Below, in pieces: positions 63,501-64,000 of a stretch of 64,000 nucleotides of DNA. The notes beneath the pieces were generated by a model. It did not search any database, was not told where the DNA came from, and was given only the letters and a program-made list of their open reading frames with translations. Positions within the stretch are counted from its first letter, which is position 1, and every line of letters starts with the position of its first letter. The position numbers and the translations under genes were made by a program. The DNA comes from Glycine soja (taxonomy: Eukaryota > Streptophyta > Magnoliopsida > Fabales > Fabaceae): assembly GCF_004193775.1 (NCBI RefSeq), contig NC_041019.1:16215020-16279019 (forward strand), written 5' to 3'.

Positions 63501-64000
63501 TCAAGGGTCATTCAAGTAGATGATGGTCATCAATCGCTCTAGTTGTCCTCCATTATAAGGCTTCAAGCGCTGTCCATTGACGATCCATTTCTTCTCAAAG
63601 TTCTCTTCTCTAGGATCCACCAATTCTACTGCTCCGTGAGGTCTGACTTCTTTTATGATAAACGGCCCTGACCACTTGGACTTCAGCTTACCTGGGAATA
63701 GTCTTAGCCTTGAGTTAAAGAGTAATACCTGTTGTCCTGGCTGGAATTCTTTCCTCTGTAGCTTTTTGTCATGATATGCCTTTGTCTTTTGCTTGTAAAT
63801 TCTGGATGACTCGTAGGCATTCAGTCTCATCTCTTCTAATTCCAGCAGTTGTAGTTTCCTCTTTTGCCCGCATGCGTTGTTGTCAAAGTTGAGCAACTTG
63901 AGAGCCCAATATGCTTTGTGCTCCAGCTCCACTGGTAAATAGCACGCCTTCCCATACACTAGTTGAAATGGTGATAAGCCGATGAGGGTCTTGAACATTG
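63501..64000 (-). pseudogene. pol: Athila-like pol, C-terminal part of integrase (continues beyond window)
   Basis: An open frame of at least 165 residues ends at 63501 and continues out of the window on the right. It contains [20 protein letters not shown] and EHKAYWALK (end of the integrase core), a basic region, and [20 protein letters not shown] with [14 protein letters not shown] (the C-terminal integrase domain with the usual G..VLL and KW.GPF blocks). Integrase would insert the DNA copy into the genome. No stop interrupts this part. It is labelled a pseudogene only because only the end of pol is visible and the downstream ORF is broken; pol itself could be intact. Confidence 0.85.

Larger units (their letters stand above)
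58698..64000 (-). mobile_element. Athila/Calypso-like Ty3-Gypsy retrotransposon (incomplete at window end)
   Basis: In minus orientation the window shows the 3' end of the element: the end of pol (63501 to window edge), an intergenic spacer, an env-position ORF (62549-61287), a second spacer, a polypurine tract (AATTTGGGGGATTT, 59978-59991) and a 3' LTR (58698-59977). The integrase tail wording [20 protein letters not shown] is characteristic of Athila-type plant Gypsy elements. The element is inserted in a Copia LTR. The 5' LTR, gag and most of pol lie outside the window. Confidence 0.88.

Overview
The window is plant nuclear DNA: AT-rich, with intron-containing genes separated by long stretches of nested transposable elements. 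The LTR families, including Copia LTRs carrying the palindrome GTAATCGATTAC and an Athila-type Gypsy element, suggest a legume, most likely soybean (Glycine). That is recognition from memory, not a search result. Only three host genes can be supported.

Host genes. (1) Positions 2760-6207 (+): a seven-exon leucine-rich-repeat receptor-like protein of 737 residues whose kinase domain has lost the HRD and DFG motifs, i.e. a pseudokinase of the At3g03770 type. (2) 7679-12453 (-), convergent with it: a five-exon RAD6/UBC2-type ubiquitin-conjugating enzyme of exactly 152 residues, with a 650-bp intron in its 5' leader and a decayed RTE-type LINE in its last coding intron. (3) 35051-39844 (-): a four-exon group IIb WRKY transcription factor with the characteristic intron inside the WRKY domain, a TATA box and W-box cores upstream.

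Between the UBC gene and the WRKY gene: a 2.1-kb non-autonomous Mutator-like element (14995-17136) with a perfect 9-bp target duplication and two arrays of short hairpins; then a long decayed L1-type LINE (about 17.95-23.87 kb, minus strand) interrupted by a hAT-like element (18614-19854) and by a 984-bp LTR-like insertion (21962-22945); then a Copia-type element in minus orientation (24344-34416) that encodes only gag. That gag is split by a Gypsy element (27208-32585) with two 908-bp LTRs and a perfect CGTAA duplication.

Downstream of the WRKY promoter (40-64 kb) no host gene was found. The region holds long inverted-repeat elements (about 41.04-44.12, 48.73-49.98, 50.06-50.61 and 53.12-53.60 kb), LINE remnants (44.2-46.2 kb), LTR-like stretches (46.2-47.5 and 51.1-52.9 kb), and a MULE transposase pseudogene fused to an OTU-protease-like domain (55.57-57.71 kb). 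That MULE is interrupted by a Copia LTR, itself interrupted by an Athila/Calypso-like Gypsy element (58.70 kb to the window end). The Athila element carries an env-position ORF with a textbook splice acceptor abutting its start codon and one internal amber codon.

The most unusual non-coding structure is the pair of about 39-bp-periodic hairpin arrays in the Mutator-like element. Several unrelated elements here also repeat a short family-specific palindrome in their non-coding parts.
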